Source of the DNA: Cryptomeria japonica | Lineage: Eukaryota > Streptophyta > Pinopsida > Cupressales > Cupressaceae | Reading direction: 5' to 3' | DNA: 64,000 bases | Assembly (NCBI RefSeq): GCF_030272615.1 | Contig: NC_081408.1 | Span: 336,132,793-336,196,792 of the forward strand | In this document: positions 43,600 to 54,234 of the stretch, piece after piece | Position numbering within the stretch: position 1 is the stretch's first letter | How the letters are laid out: each line of letters opens with the position of its first letter | Program-made: the position numbers and the translations under genes | Notes under the pieces: generated by a model | What the model was told of the DNA's origin: nothing | The model's input: the letters and a program-made list of their open reading frames with translations, nothing else | Databases searched by the model: none

Positions 43600-44868
43600 T
43601 GTAATGCATGCTAGAATTCATCTTAAAATAACAAAGTAATCAATTAGAATCAAAAGGGAAATCATGAATCCCTTCTAATCAAAGAATCTAACAAACTAAA
43701 AATGGAATGATACAACCAAGCAAAATAGGAATTATAATTTCAATCAATAAAAACTCCCTATTCCGTGACTGCGTAGAACTTACATTGCTCTTCTCCTCTT
43801 CGTGGTATGATGGCTCTCAGATATTGCATTGGTAACCTGCAAGTGACACAAAGAATCAAAGTTCGTGATTGTTGGAAATGAAGAATGGATGCTCAATTTA
43901 TAGAAAATTGGATGAGATTAAGTGAAAGGTGGAACAGAATGATCAAGAGGTGTGAACTCAGGTGAGCTCAAATGAAAATTGATAGTTGAATTGTTCATTA
44001 TAGGAGTGAAACTCAATAGATTGAATAGATTAATGGAGTCAACTGATTGGTGAAAGAGTTAACTGAAGGAAGAAAAAGAATGATTGGAGGAAATAAATAG
44101 GATGACAAAGAAAGCTTAATTTAGAAAAAGCTAACTGAAAGATGCAAATAGAGATTGGAGAGATAAATGATTTAATTAATTAATTGATTGAATTAATTAA
44201 TTTAGCATGTGCTTGCATTTAGATTTGGATTTCAAATTAATCTTTGCATGAGATATTATTCAAATAATTGAATTTAATTTTAATTCAATTTAGCATTTGA
44301 ATATATTTAGAACTTGACTTTGATTTTCAATTTAGTTTTTGAAATCATGCACATGTAATTGAATTTGGAAGAAATTAGAAGAAATAAGAAATTAAATGAA
44401 ATTAGAATTTGGGGATTTGGAAATGGAAGAATCAAAAGAATTAATTAGTTAATTAAATAATTTAAAGAAACTATTTAATTATGTAGAAATGGACTTTAAT
44501 TAAATAATAAAGATTATTTAAATTAAAGGAATTAAATCACAATTAATTAAATAATAAATATTTAATTAATATTTAGAAGAGGGTTGAATGATTAGATGAT
44601 CAGAGACAGAAATTGAATAATTAGTAATTTATTTAAATAATAAAGATTATTTAAATTGGGGAATTAATCAGAATTAATTAAATAATAAATATTTAATTAA
44701 TATTTAGCAAATAATGATAGAATAGGAAATAGAATAATTAGTAAGATTATGAAGAAATATGAAATAGAAGAATATGACTAATTAACTTAATTAAAGAATT
44801 AAAGAATTATTTAATCAATTAGAGGAATAATTAGTACATGATCAATGAGACATTTTTAGGTGTCTACA
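43600..44868 (-). repeat. 3' LTR of LARD 2 (left copy)
   Basis: 1269 bp. Minus-strand TATA box CTATAAAT at about 43897-43904. Rich in aattaattaaataat words. Confidence 0.9.
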
Positions 44869-45605
44869 TTTGCCCCTCTTTGAGACAAAGTTGGAATGAC
44901 ATTGTTTCAAAGAAAATGAAAATTTTTGCCCTAGTATGCCCCGGTGATACTTAGGGTGTAATGCCCCCTCAAGAGATTGTTTGTGCATTAAAGACATGAA
45001 TGATCTCTCGAAAAAAAAAAAGAATGTGAGATTGAAGATAGAAGAATGGTTAGTTGATTAGAGATAGAGATAGGTGATGTGAAGATTATATTGAGATAGA
45101 ATATGAGAGAATGAACCTTAGAATGAAATAGAATAATGTTAGATGAGAATTAGAAGCAATTGAAGATGATTGATATGAGATGATAGATTGAAAATGATTT
45201 AGAAAGAGATGATGAGAGAAGAATGTTTAGAAAGAATATACAAAAGATGAGAAATAAACAAACTATCAATAAACAAATGAGATGAGAATGAGAATGAAAT
45301 TGAATGAATCACGAACCTGTGTCACATTTTTTATTACGTCAATATATATTCATCATTGAGCCTTATTATTGAACAATGAAGCTTAGCACATCAGGGTATA
45401 AGGAGCCAAGATGTAAAGATATCTCATTGAAGAAACAAACACATAGTAGACAAGCAGCAAACAAAGAAAAAGATAATGCCCATCATGGCTCCTCTAGTCA
45501 GTCACTTGTGGACATCCTTGAGTAGTATAGGAACATAATCTGTCACCAAATGATAAAAGATAAAGACTGACCCGGGCAAAATTCAGCAGCTATACTAACC
45601 TTGTG
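44869..45605 (-). other. LARD 2 interior, 3' end
   Basis: Polypurine tract at the LTR border. 45020-45310 is purine-rich (ga-rich on plus strand). No coding motif. It ends at the copia C target site. Confidence 0.6.
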
Positions 45606-45610
45606 CCTTC

Positions 45611-46090
45611 TGTTGGATTTTGCCAAGATCAAGGGCACAATGAAAAGCATAAAAGAGACAATAGAATGACAAGAACAAACTGTATTCTCATCAATATAAA
45701 AATGATCAACTGGATTAACCAATACAATGAATAGAGGCCTGCTTATATAGGCAAGGCCATATGGATGTATGAGCACACAAATATGACAAGTGGCTCAATG
45801 AGAAACAAGGGTAGGTAGGAAATAGGTGTGGGTAGGTAGGAGAAATAATATAATATTCCACATGAGGTGGATCACCCACCGAAGGTGGAATTATCACTCC
45901 ACAATAAGTGGATATGATAGTGTAATAACAAGATCAACACCATAAGAGGTGGAATTTCTCCTACACACACTATCCCAATGAGGCACAAACACCCAAGTGT
46001 CTCATATCCAAACTACTATGTAATGCATTATCCTAAGTAAACTTAAGTAAGTGTAATAATATCCATGATGAATAATTATTTACACCAACA
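45611..46090 (-). repeat. 3' LTR of copia C
   Basis: 480 bp. The minus-strand TATA region is CTATATAAGC at about 45742-45751. Confidence 0.95.
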
Positions 46091-46417
46091 CCCCCCCTTA
46101 AGTGCAACTTAGGGGAATGCACTTAAGTCTACAATGCAACTAAGCAAGATGGGTCCCGGCTACGAGGCCATGATATGTACCCATGTACAACATGCAAATG
46201 CAAGCAAAATAATGCAATGCAATCTCTCACAAACGGAGAAAGGGAGAAAACCCAGTGGGAAAAAAACTCCCCCCCAAAAGAGAGATGAATGTACAAAAGA
46301 ATCTCAAGGAAGAAGGACAAAACCTCAAAGAGGAAAAAGTCCCCCCCATAAGATAGGAAGGAGAAGTCAGCTGACCCCCCCTAATGACACGTCCCGCACC
46401 CCCAAGAGAGCTCGCAA
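46091..46417 (-). other. Copia C 3' untranslated region with polypurine tracts
   Basis: Several C-runs on the plus strand (purine runs on the element strand), with the true polypurine tract next to the LTR at 46091-46099. After the RT/RNase H stop the same frame still reads LRALLGVRDVSL, the usual copia C-terminal tail. Confidence 0.7.
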
Positions 46418-47923
46418 CTACTGGAACTTACTCTCGGTGAAAGGTTTGTTGAATATGTCAGCAACCTGCTCTGCTGTAGAACAATACTGCAAATCAATGA
46501 CCTGCTCCTGGATGAGCTCTCGGATATAGTGCATATGAATCTCGATGTGTTTGGTCCGCTGGTGCTGGACCGGGTTCTTCGAGATGGCAATGGCACTCTG
46601 ATTGTCGCAATATAGGTCTGTCGGCCGTGGAGTAGTGAACCCAAACTCTGTGAGAATCTGCTGGAGCCAAATGGTCTCAGTCGCTGCGTTAACAGCGTCT
46701 CGATACTCAGCCTCAGTCGAAGAGAGAGCAATAGCATGTTGCTTCTTGCTCTGCCAACAAATGGGGCCCGAACCAAGGTGAAAACTGTAACCAGAAGTAG
46801 ACTTACGATCAACTAGATCGCCAGCCCAATCGGAGTCTGTGTAACCAACCAAGCGAAGTCCTGTGCCTGCTGCATAGTGAATCCCATAGTGATGTGTACC
46901 CTGGATGTAATGTAGAATGCGTTTGGCAGCTTTCCAATGAAGCTCATGTGGTTCCTGCATGAAGCGGGAAACCATGCCAACTACAAATGAAATATCAGGG
47001 CGTGTATGAGTCAAGTAGATGAGACTACCCACAAGTTGACGATACAAAGTGGCATCAACTAGTGGAGAAGAACACTGAGCCTCAAGCTTGACTCCTGAAA
47101 GAAAGGGAGTCAGGGCAGGCTTACAATCAGCCATATGAAAGCATGCAAGTAGAACAAGAGCATACTTGGGCTGTGATAGAGTAATCCCGGAAGATGACTG
47201 TGAAATCTCTATCCCGAGAAAGTAGTGCAAAAGACCCAAGTCAGTCATAGAAAATCTGTCATGCAAAGCAGATTTGACCCTGCTAATGATGGATGAAGTA
47301 CTCCCTGTAATGATCAAGTGAGAGTCATCCTGTCGCAAAATGTAGACATTCGGATCGGAATGACACCTGGTGAAACCTGCGGAGAGAAGAAAGGAATCCA
47401 TCTTGGCATACCAAGCCCTGGGGGCCTGCTTAAGGCCATAGATAGATTTTCGTAATCTGCAAACCAAGGAAGTATCCTGGATGAAACCCTGTGGCTGCTC
47501 CATATAAATCTCCTCATCAAGGTCACCATGAAGAAAGGCACTCTTCACATCCATCTGATGTACAGCCCAACCATGAGCTGCAACTATAGCAAGTGTCAAA
47601 CGAATGGAGTTCATCTTAGCTATGGGTGCAAAGGTCTCAGTATAGTCAACACCTGCAACCTGCGAGAAACCTTTGGCAACAAGCCGAGCCTTATACTTAT
47701 CCACACTACCATCCGCTGCAAACTTGCTCCGATAGATCCACTTACACCGAACCATCTTTCTCCCCTTAGGGAGATGTACTAGATCCCATGTGTTGTTCCT
47801 CATCAAGGAACTATACTCTTCCTCCATAGCTTGGTCCCACTCAGGAACCCCGGATGCTTCCCTAAATGTCTGTGGATCGGAAGCGGTAGCAATAAATGCA
47901 TGTGGATGATCCTGATGTTGTGA
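46418..47923 (-). pseudogene. Copia C reverse transcriptase and RNase H (YVDD segment missing)
   Basis: In frame with gag-integrase after the TGA. RT reads MEEEYSSLMRNNTWDLV, CKWIYRSKFAADGS, VHQMDVKSAFLHGDLDEEIY, LKQAPRAWYAKMD. The stretch that should hold the catalytic motif reads RQDDSHLIITGSTSSI: about ten residues, including YVDD, are absent between HL and IITGS, with the frame kept. RNase H is complete (YTDSDWAGD, LSSTEAEYRD, YCDNQSAIAISKNP, VADIFNKPF). It ends at TAG 46418-46420, about 12 codons before the usual tail ends. Without YVDD the enzyme cannot polymerise, so mobility would need help in trans unless the loss is post-insertion. Confidence 0.95.
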
Positions 47924-50410
47924 TCAAGTTCTCCGTGTATCCAAAGGATCCCCAGCAAAAGAACCCGTGGACTCAAGTGTTTGTTGAGCCCAACGAGGTC
48001 TAGGTGGTGGTGGAGAATGAGGCACCTCAACTACAAATGGACCCTGCGGAGGTGTAACCCTGCGAGTCGGAGTTGAGGGAGTCTCATCATCTGAATCACT
48101 AACATCACTATCCACAATGGAGGAAGGTGGAGGAGGTAGAGAGGTTAAGCTAGGAGAGCTTTCCTCAAAGTGAACACTCCTCTCAATGAATACCTCATGT
48201 GTCTCTGGATCCATCAATCTGTATGCCTTAACACCCTCAGGATATCCAACAAATATGCAAGGCCGACTCTGTGGTTCCAATGCCTTGCGTTTCTGTGGAG
48301 GTATGCGAGCCCATGCTAGACACCCAAAGACTCTGAAATGTCTCACAATCGGTTTCCTACCAACCCAAGCTTCAAAAGGAGTAATACCTTGTAAAGCTTT
48401 GTGAGGAACCCGATTCTGGATGTGAGTGGCACAACTGATAGCCTCTGCCCAAAAGGCGGGATCAAGAGAACGTGCATGGATCATACAGCTAGCCATTTCT
48501 TTGAGAGTTCGATTCTTGCGTTCTGCAACCCCATTCTGCTGTGGAGTGTATGCAACAGAATGCTGAAGATCAATCCCCTCAAATGTACAAAAGTCCTCAA
48601 GTCTCTTGTTCACATATTCCCTGCCATTATCTGTACGAAGAATCTTGATCACTTTCCCTGATTGCTTTTCCACACGAGCCTTGAAGTCCTGAAATCTGTC
48701 AAATACTTCACTCTTATGAATGAGAAAGTAGACCCAAGTGAAGCGGGAGTAGTCATCAATGAAGGTAAGAACATAGCGGGCCTTACTAAATGAAGGTACT
48801 GGAAATGGACCTGCTACATCACTGTGAACAAGTTGAAGAACTTCCAAAGCTCTCCAAGTTTTCTCTTTATCAAATTTCTCTTCGGGATGCTTGCCCATGG
48901 AGCAACCTGAACATACACCCTCTGAAAAGCTGATTCGAGGAAGACCTGTGACCATGTCTTTAGTGCTGAGCTGCTGAAGATAGCGGTAGTTGAGGTGACC
49001 AAACCGCTCATGCCATAGCTTACTTTCTGAATTTGAATGAGTAAGCAAGGCCCTAGAAGGTGAACGTGGCACAAAGTGGGAAAATGAATAAAGCCTTGAG
49101 TTGTCATTGACTTGTCCCACTGCTACCAAGGCATCATCATCAAGTTCCTTTACCACAACTGAATCTGGTGTAAACTCAACCTTTTTCCCATTCCCATAGT
49201 GAGTGATTTGGTAGATGGAGAGAAGGTTGGTAGACAAGTTAGGAACATAGAGAACATTCTCAAATGTTCCATCATCCATGTCAACTGAACCTTTCCCTTC
49301 AACCTCTACTTGTGTATCATCACCTATGTAAATGTGAGGTACCTTAGATGGCTCTAATGAAGAAAACTGCTCCTTTGTAGAACCCATGTGATAGGAGGCA
49401 CCCGAGTCAAGTATCCATTGCTGTGAAGAACCTGTTGTAGCCACAAATGCTTGCCCTTTTCCTTTTGACTGTGAGGAAGAAGAAGAAGATGAATCCTTCT
49501 TTGTGTAGGCGGATGGCAAGTTGATGTTGTTTTTCTTGAGAAGATTGGTTAACTCATCAACTTGCTTTGCGTGGCATCGATGCTCATCATGACCATACTT
49601 TTTGCAATATGCACAAGTTGGTTTTTCCTTCTTAGGTGGTGTCCCCTTCTTGGAAGAGGATTGTTGATTGCCTTGTGATGGGGAGGATGATTGTCCCTTT
49701 TCTTGTTGTGGTTGAGACTTAGATTGCTTCTTCTTCTTGTTGGAATTTTTGCCTTGACTTCCTTGATTTCCTTGATTTGCCACCAAAGCCTTGGACTTTG
49801 AAGACTTGAGAAGCCCCATGTTCAACAACTTGGATTGTTCCAATATCAACATTTCTGTGAAAGCTTCAAAAGAAGGCATAACATAAGAACTCCCCACTGT
49901 CAAACGATGAGTTTGGAAGCTTGATACAAATGCTGCATACTCTGGTGCAAGCTTGTCCAACAAGTTGAATATCAATTGAGCATCCTTTTTGTCTATTCCA
50001 CAATCCTTTAGCTTTGCTCTGAGCTCATTTGCTTTGGTTACATAATCTTGGATTGTATCAAAATTCTTGGGATCTAAGTTGGTGAGCTCATTATCAATCT
50101 GGTAGCCTCTGATTTCATCAACTTGTCCATACAATTTCTGAAACATATCCCAAGCCTCTTTAATTGTTTTACACTTCTCAATGTGGAAAATGAGGTCATC
50201 TGATACATACTTGCGTAAGGTTCCAAGAGCCATGCAATTCTTAGTGAGCCATTCTAATTGAGCATTTGGATCAGCCTTAGGATCAGGTGGTGCTGTTATT
50301 GTTCCATCTATGTAGTGTGTGAGACCCTTTTCCATTAGTTTACTCCATACTTTAATTTTCCATGATGTATAATTATGTGGAGTTAATGGTGGAAACTTAT
50401 TAGGACTCAT
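47924..50410 (-). CDS. Copia C gag-protease-integrase polyprotein
   Basis: From the ATG at 50410 (MSPNKFPPLTPHNYTSWKIK); an upstream in-frame extension to 50446 lacks an ATG. Domains in order: gag UBN2 (residues ~1-220); a Lys/Ser/Gln-rich linker; zinc knuckle CAYCKKYGHDEHRC (CX2CX4HX4C, ~265-280); protease WILDSGASYHM (~330); integrase zinc module HERFGHLNYRYL and CSGCSMGKH; core HSDVAGPF, FIDDYSRFTWVY, RTDNGREY (Gly to Arg next to the Asp motif, GGEY being usual) and NGVAERKNR; then RVFGCLAWARIP and a Pro/Ser-rich linker. It stops at TGA (47926-47924). The frame continues without change into RT, so this is a single nonsense codon, plausibly CGA to TGA. Confidence 0.95.
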   Translation of the reverse strand: MSPNKFPPLTPHNYTSWKIKVWSKLMEKGLTHYIDGTITAPPDPKADPNAQLEWLTKNCMALGTLRKYVSDDLIFHIEKCKTIKEAWDMFQKLYGQVDEIRGYQIDNELTNLDPKNFDTIQDYVTKANELRAKLKDCGIDKKDAQLIFNLLDKLAPEYAAFVSSFQTHRLTVGSSYVMPSFEAFTEMLILEQSKLLNMGLLKSSKSKALVANQGNQGSQGKNSNKKKKQSKSQPQQEKGQSSSPSQGNQQSSSKKGTPPKKEKPTCAYCKKYGHDEHRCHAKQVDELTNLLKKNNINLPSAYTKKDSSSSSSSQSKGKGQAFVATTGSSQQWILDSGASYHMGSTKEQFSSLEPSKVPHIYIGDDTQVEVEGKGSVDMDDGTFENVLYVPNLSTNLLSIYQITHYGNGKKVEFTPDSVVVKELDDDALVAVGQVNDNSRLYSFSHFVPRSPSRALLTHSNSESKLWHERFGHLNYRYLQQLSTKDMVTGLPRISFSEGVCSGCSMGKHPEEKFDKEKTWRALEVLQLVHSDVAGPFPVPSFSKARYVLTFIDDYSRFTWVYFLIHKSEVFDRFQDFKARVEKQSGKVIKILRTDNGREYVNKRLEDFCTFEGIDLQHSVAYTPQQNGVAERKNRTLKEMASCMIHARSLDPAFWAEAISCATHIQNRVPHKALQGITPFEAWVGRKPIVRHFRVFGCLAWARIPPQKRKALEPQSRPCIFVGYPEGVKAYRLMDPETHEVFIERSVHFEESSPSLTSLPPPPSSIVDSDVSDSDDETPSTPTRRVTPPQGPFVVEVPHSPPPPRPRWAQQTLESTGSFAGDPLDTRRT

Positions 50411-50446
50411 TGCAACAAGAATGGAAAGAGCACAAAGGAGGCACAA

Positions 50447-51100
50447 TCACACAAGACACCCCCCCAAATTCACTCAATCAAAGAACCCCCCCCAAATGTG
50501 ATGTTTTTGGCACTTTATAAGTAGTGCTTATACAATGGGCCACTTGCAAAAATGGCAAAGTGGACTTCTGATTTACAATTTTACAACTGCCTCAAGAAGG
50601 CCAAAAGAGACTCAAACTAATAATGCAAGAGATCTAACTAAGATCCAAGCAATTTACAAGTACCTAATAGGCCAAATAAGACCAATATCTGAAAGTACAA
50701 TTTTCACTCAAAATCTTTGAAATCTGATCATAGATTCTGAAAGTAGATGAAAAAATAAGCACTTTCAAAAAAAATGGCACCTGAAAAGGAGGTCGTATGA
50801 GCTCAAACGAGGCCTTTGAAGTTGCAGAATTGAGGATTGGACAAGTACAGCTGAGAGAATCCGCAAATTCCGAAAAACCTATGCATCAAAATCAGAAAAT
50901 AACCACACCACTGCGAAGATCATGAAATTTTAGCCCATTTCAAAAAAAATTGCACCAAAAAAGGAGCAAAAATGAGCAAGATATGGCCTCCCAAAGTTGG
51001 ACTGCAAAACTGAAAAGCCCAATGGAGAGGGGTTTAAAAATTTTCAAAAAATGCTGATGTGGTGCTGACGTCATCAAAACACTGTGTTAAATTTGACAGC
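50447..51100 (-). other. Copia C leader, gag-proximal part
   Basis: Non-coding on the element strand, moderately AT-rich. It carries C-runs near 50458-50495 just upstream of gag. Confidence 0.7.
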
Positions 51101-51104
51101 CGTA

Positions 51105-51770
51105 TGACCGTCACGAAAACTTCACTGCCTGGCTGACTGGGCGTCTGTACCGTACGGACGGATTGCGTGGCATGCTGCCTGTGTATTCCGTACTGTACGG
51201 AATGATGACTGTGCAGGCTGATGTGTGCGTCCGTACTGCTGACTGTGCGTACGGTAATGCTGCGTGGCACAGTGCTGGAGTGATGACGTGTCTGTACGGT
51301 TGCCTGCGTGTTCGGATGACGTGTCAGACGCGTGGCGGGTTCTGTGCTCGGACGGCGTGCCGGAGGCGAGTTCGTGGGTGCCGGAGCAGGTGTCGTGTGG
51401 GGGCTTCCGGCGGTGACACGGCGGAACACGGCGGCAGAAGGAGAGACGGAGGCTCTGGGAGCTGCTGGAACAGGTGGCGCCGGGAGCTGCCGGCGGTGTT
51501 CGGGCGGGAGGGAGCGTCTGCAGACAGAGGACTTGGAGGTGGCGCCGGGAGCGGAGCCGGAGGAGCCGAGGACGCTGGCGGAGGAGACTGTACCGGAAGC
51601 TGCCGGGAGAGGATGCTGGGCGCCGGAACAGAGGACGCGGGAGGCGTTGGTGCGGCAGACGGAGTGGGGTACGGGTGCTGTCGGAAGGACAAAGCTGCAG
51701 ACGGCTCACAGACCTGCAAGCAGGTACCGCAGGGGTACGGAGCACGAGGGGGGGTCTGCGGACCCCCCAA
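51105..51770 (-). other. GC-rich, palindrome-rich leader block of copia C
   Basis: About 660 bp with G+C and CpG content far above the surrounding DNA. 51140-51310 holds repeated CGTACGG / CCGTAC words (e.g. ACCGTACGG, CCGTACTGTACGG, GCGTACGG). At 51749-51768 GGGGGGTC-TGCG-GACCCCCC forms an 8-bp stem with a 4-nt loop. Long ORFs on both strands here (up to 230 codons) follow from the scarcity of stops in GC-rich DNA and have Arg/Gly/Pro/Ser-biased composition; I do not call them genes. A role in RNA folding or dimerisation is a guess. Confidence 0.6.
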
Positions 51771-52114
51771 ACAAAAAATTTTTTTCTTTTGAAGATTTTT
51801 TTCGAATTTTTCAAAAATTTTGTTTTTTTTATTTTTCAAACCAATATTCGGAAAAAATGAAAAATTTTTGTTTTTTTTTTTTTGAAAAAATATATAAAAA
51901 ATTTGAAAATCTGTACGATATAGCCAAATTGGGGAAAAAAAATTTTCTCACCAAAATAGGTCGACTTTATAGTCAAAATTTATGGAAATGGCCTCCCGGA
52001 TTCAACGGTGATGTCCAAATCGCTGTATGATGCCTCCAAAAAATGAAGATCCCCAAATCCGAAAATAGAAGCCTTCCACGATGTCTCCAAAAACTAATCA
52101 ACGAAGCCCCAAAA
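51771..52114 (-). other. Copia C leader, LTR-proximal part
   Basis: Extremely A/T-rich with A and T homopolymers (51770-51960), then ordinary sequence up to the primer site. Confidence 0.7.
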
Positions 52115-52126
52115 GCTCTGATACCA
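52115..52126 (-). promoter_or_regulatory. Primer binding site of copia C
   Basis: The minus strand reads TGGTATCAGAGC, contiguous with the LTR end. Confidence 0.95.
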
Positions 52127-52606
52127 TGTTGGATTTTGCCAAGATCAAGGGCACAATGAAAAGCATAAAAGAGACAATAGAATGACAAGAACAAACTGTA
52201 TTCTCATCAATATAAAAATGATCAACTGGATTAACCAATACAATGAATAGAGGCCTGCTTATATAGGCAAGGCCATATGGATGTATGAGCACACAAATAT
52301 GACAAGTGGCTCAATGAGAAACAAAGGTAGGTAGGAAATAGGTGTGGGTAGGTAGGAGAAATAATATAATATTCCACATGAGGTGGATCACCCACCGAAG
52401 GTGGAATTATCACTCCACAATAAGTGGATATGATAGTGTAATAACAAGATCAACACCATAAGAGGTGGAATTTCTCCTACACACACTATCCCAATGAGGC
52501 ACAAACACCCAAGTGTCTCATATCCAAACTACTATGTAATGCATTATCCTAAGTAAACTTAAGTAAGTGTAATAATATCCATGATGAATAATTATTTACA
52601 CCAACA
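52127..52606 (-). repeat. 5' LTR of copia C
   Basis: 480 bp, TATATAAG on the minus strand near 52258-52267. Flanked by CCTTC. Confidence 0.95.
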
Positions 52607-52611
52607 CCTTC

Positions 52612-54234
52612 ATTCTCAGTTGCTTGATGTGATGGTTGATAATGTCTGATCTCAGAAAGTTGCGGACCCCGTTTAAGACTGACCTGTCTAATTTTGAGTG
52701 TATCCTCTTCTGTTTAATACAAGATAATGATCACTTTGATATGGATATGATACGATTGATAAGACAGTTTGATCAGTTGATTGCAGATGTTTGACTGGAT
52801 AGTCGTATCCTTTGTTAACTTTGTGTGAAGTGTTTGTTGGATATCTTCTAGGGTATTTGTTTCTCACAAGACATGTTATTGCAAGCTTTTTTTGATTGAT
52901 TGATTTTCAATTTTTAGTTCTTTTCCAAGAGCTTTTTCAATGTTTTTGGATTATGTAGATCGATATTTAAATGTTTTTGTTTGATTTTTTCAGGATCGTA
53001 TTTGAATGTTTTTGGATTTTGAGTTTTTTCAATGTTTTTTGAATTTTTTCAGGACTTTATATGATTTTTTTATTTTCTCAGTTATGCCCCCAGTGTGCAG
53101 ACCTATATGACATAATGATCTGCATAATGCATGTGGAGACAAATGAATTTTTGGCATGACCTATGTGAATACAATATGCAGGATGAAGATTCATTTCCTA
53201 TTCGAACAAGGTTGACTATCTTTGTTTTTGCATTTGTAATACACCTATTGAAATGGAGGTGCAAAACATTTCATAGATAAGTAGTCAATCGATCTCTAAG
53301 GCCCTTTGGAACATTCATCTCAACACACTTAGTGACTAGGATTTACAAATGGAGACGTGGAAAACTTACCCACTGGTTCTTGAAACCTTGATCTTCTTTT
53401 GCCCATGTGTGTGCAGATGAGTTAATTCATGCTCCTATGTCCACTAAAGATCCTTAGCATCCTATATGACTAGCTACATGGTTTTTCTAACTTCAAAAGC
53501 ATCCCGAATAGAACCTTGCTGCCAGCAAACCTTGAGAGCTCTGACGAGATTATAGACTGTAATTTCTCAAATATTGCTCCATTGCCAGTAGGCATTCATA
53601 GCCCTGATGGAGTTACTTGTATGTTCCCATAGTCAAGTTTTTTATCGCATTTGTATACATGATATTTCAATTATATATCATTGCTCTTTTTTCCTTTAGA
53701 TGGATATTTGGCATAGCTCTTTTTCTATTTTTTTTAATTTATTTTCTTGCCTTGACTTGTAAGTAATGAAACCTACTTGGATGTGATAATTACAACAGCG
53801 CTGAAGTAGAATTTTAGATTTTTCACTTAGTCATATGATCAACTAGGTGTCTAGAATGAATTAGAGATCTTCTTAATGTGTGAGATATAGCAATTGATAG
53901 ATTGTAGGTTAACAAGTCTCAAATAGTGAAATTGCTACCCAACCATAAGTAAAGCATCATCACAGGGTAGTGTTGAAAATGAATGACCTTAGGACCTCAT
54001 AGACTTCATGTTTGAATATCTAAGAAAGGAGATTACCCTTGTTTCTCTTGAATGCAAACAGATGATAAACTTGGATAGTTGCCTTGTTTTATTGATGCTG
54101 CTATATGTGATTGCCAAAACTTTGCGAATGTGACTTCTAAATATGATGTGCTTGGAAAAGAAACTATATGCGATGTAGTTCTTTGAATAAAATGATATGC
54201 AATACAGAATGTAAAACCTAAACTAACCCAGCCT
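52612..54234 (-). other. LARD 2 interior, non-coding
   Basis: No coding motif. 52890-53090 repeats a ttttt(c)aatgtttttggatttt theme. Confidence 0.5.

Larger units (their letters stand above)
45611..52606 (-). mobile_element. Young Ty1/copia retrotransposon (copia C) nested in LARD 2
   Basis: 480-bp LTRs at 45611-46090 and 52127-52606 (TGTTGG...CCAACA) are flanked by CCTTC (45606-45610, 52607-52611). Reading them side by side I see a single mismatch (caaGggt / caaAggt), so insertion was recent. The primer site TGGTATCAGAGC (52126-52115) directly follows the LTR. A purine tract (TAAGGGGGGG) precedes the other LTR. One long frame encodes gag, zinc knuckle, protease, integrase, RT and RNase H with a single internal TGA and a missing RT active-site segment. 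The 5' leader is exceptionally long (~1.7 kb) and GC-rich. Confidence 0.97.

Noticed and set aside
46134-46529. 131-codon plus-strand ORF
   Set aside because: Antisense shadow of the copia C 3' region and RNase H.
51122-51860. Several long overlapping ORFs on both strands (up to 232 codons)
   Set aside because: Stops are rare because the block is GC-rich. The frames overlap on opposite strands, have Arg/Gly/Pro/Ser bias and lie in the untranslated leader of copia C.
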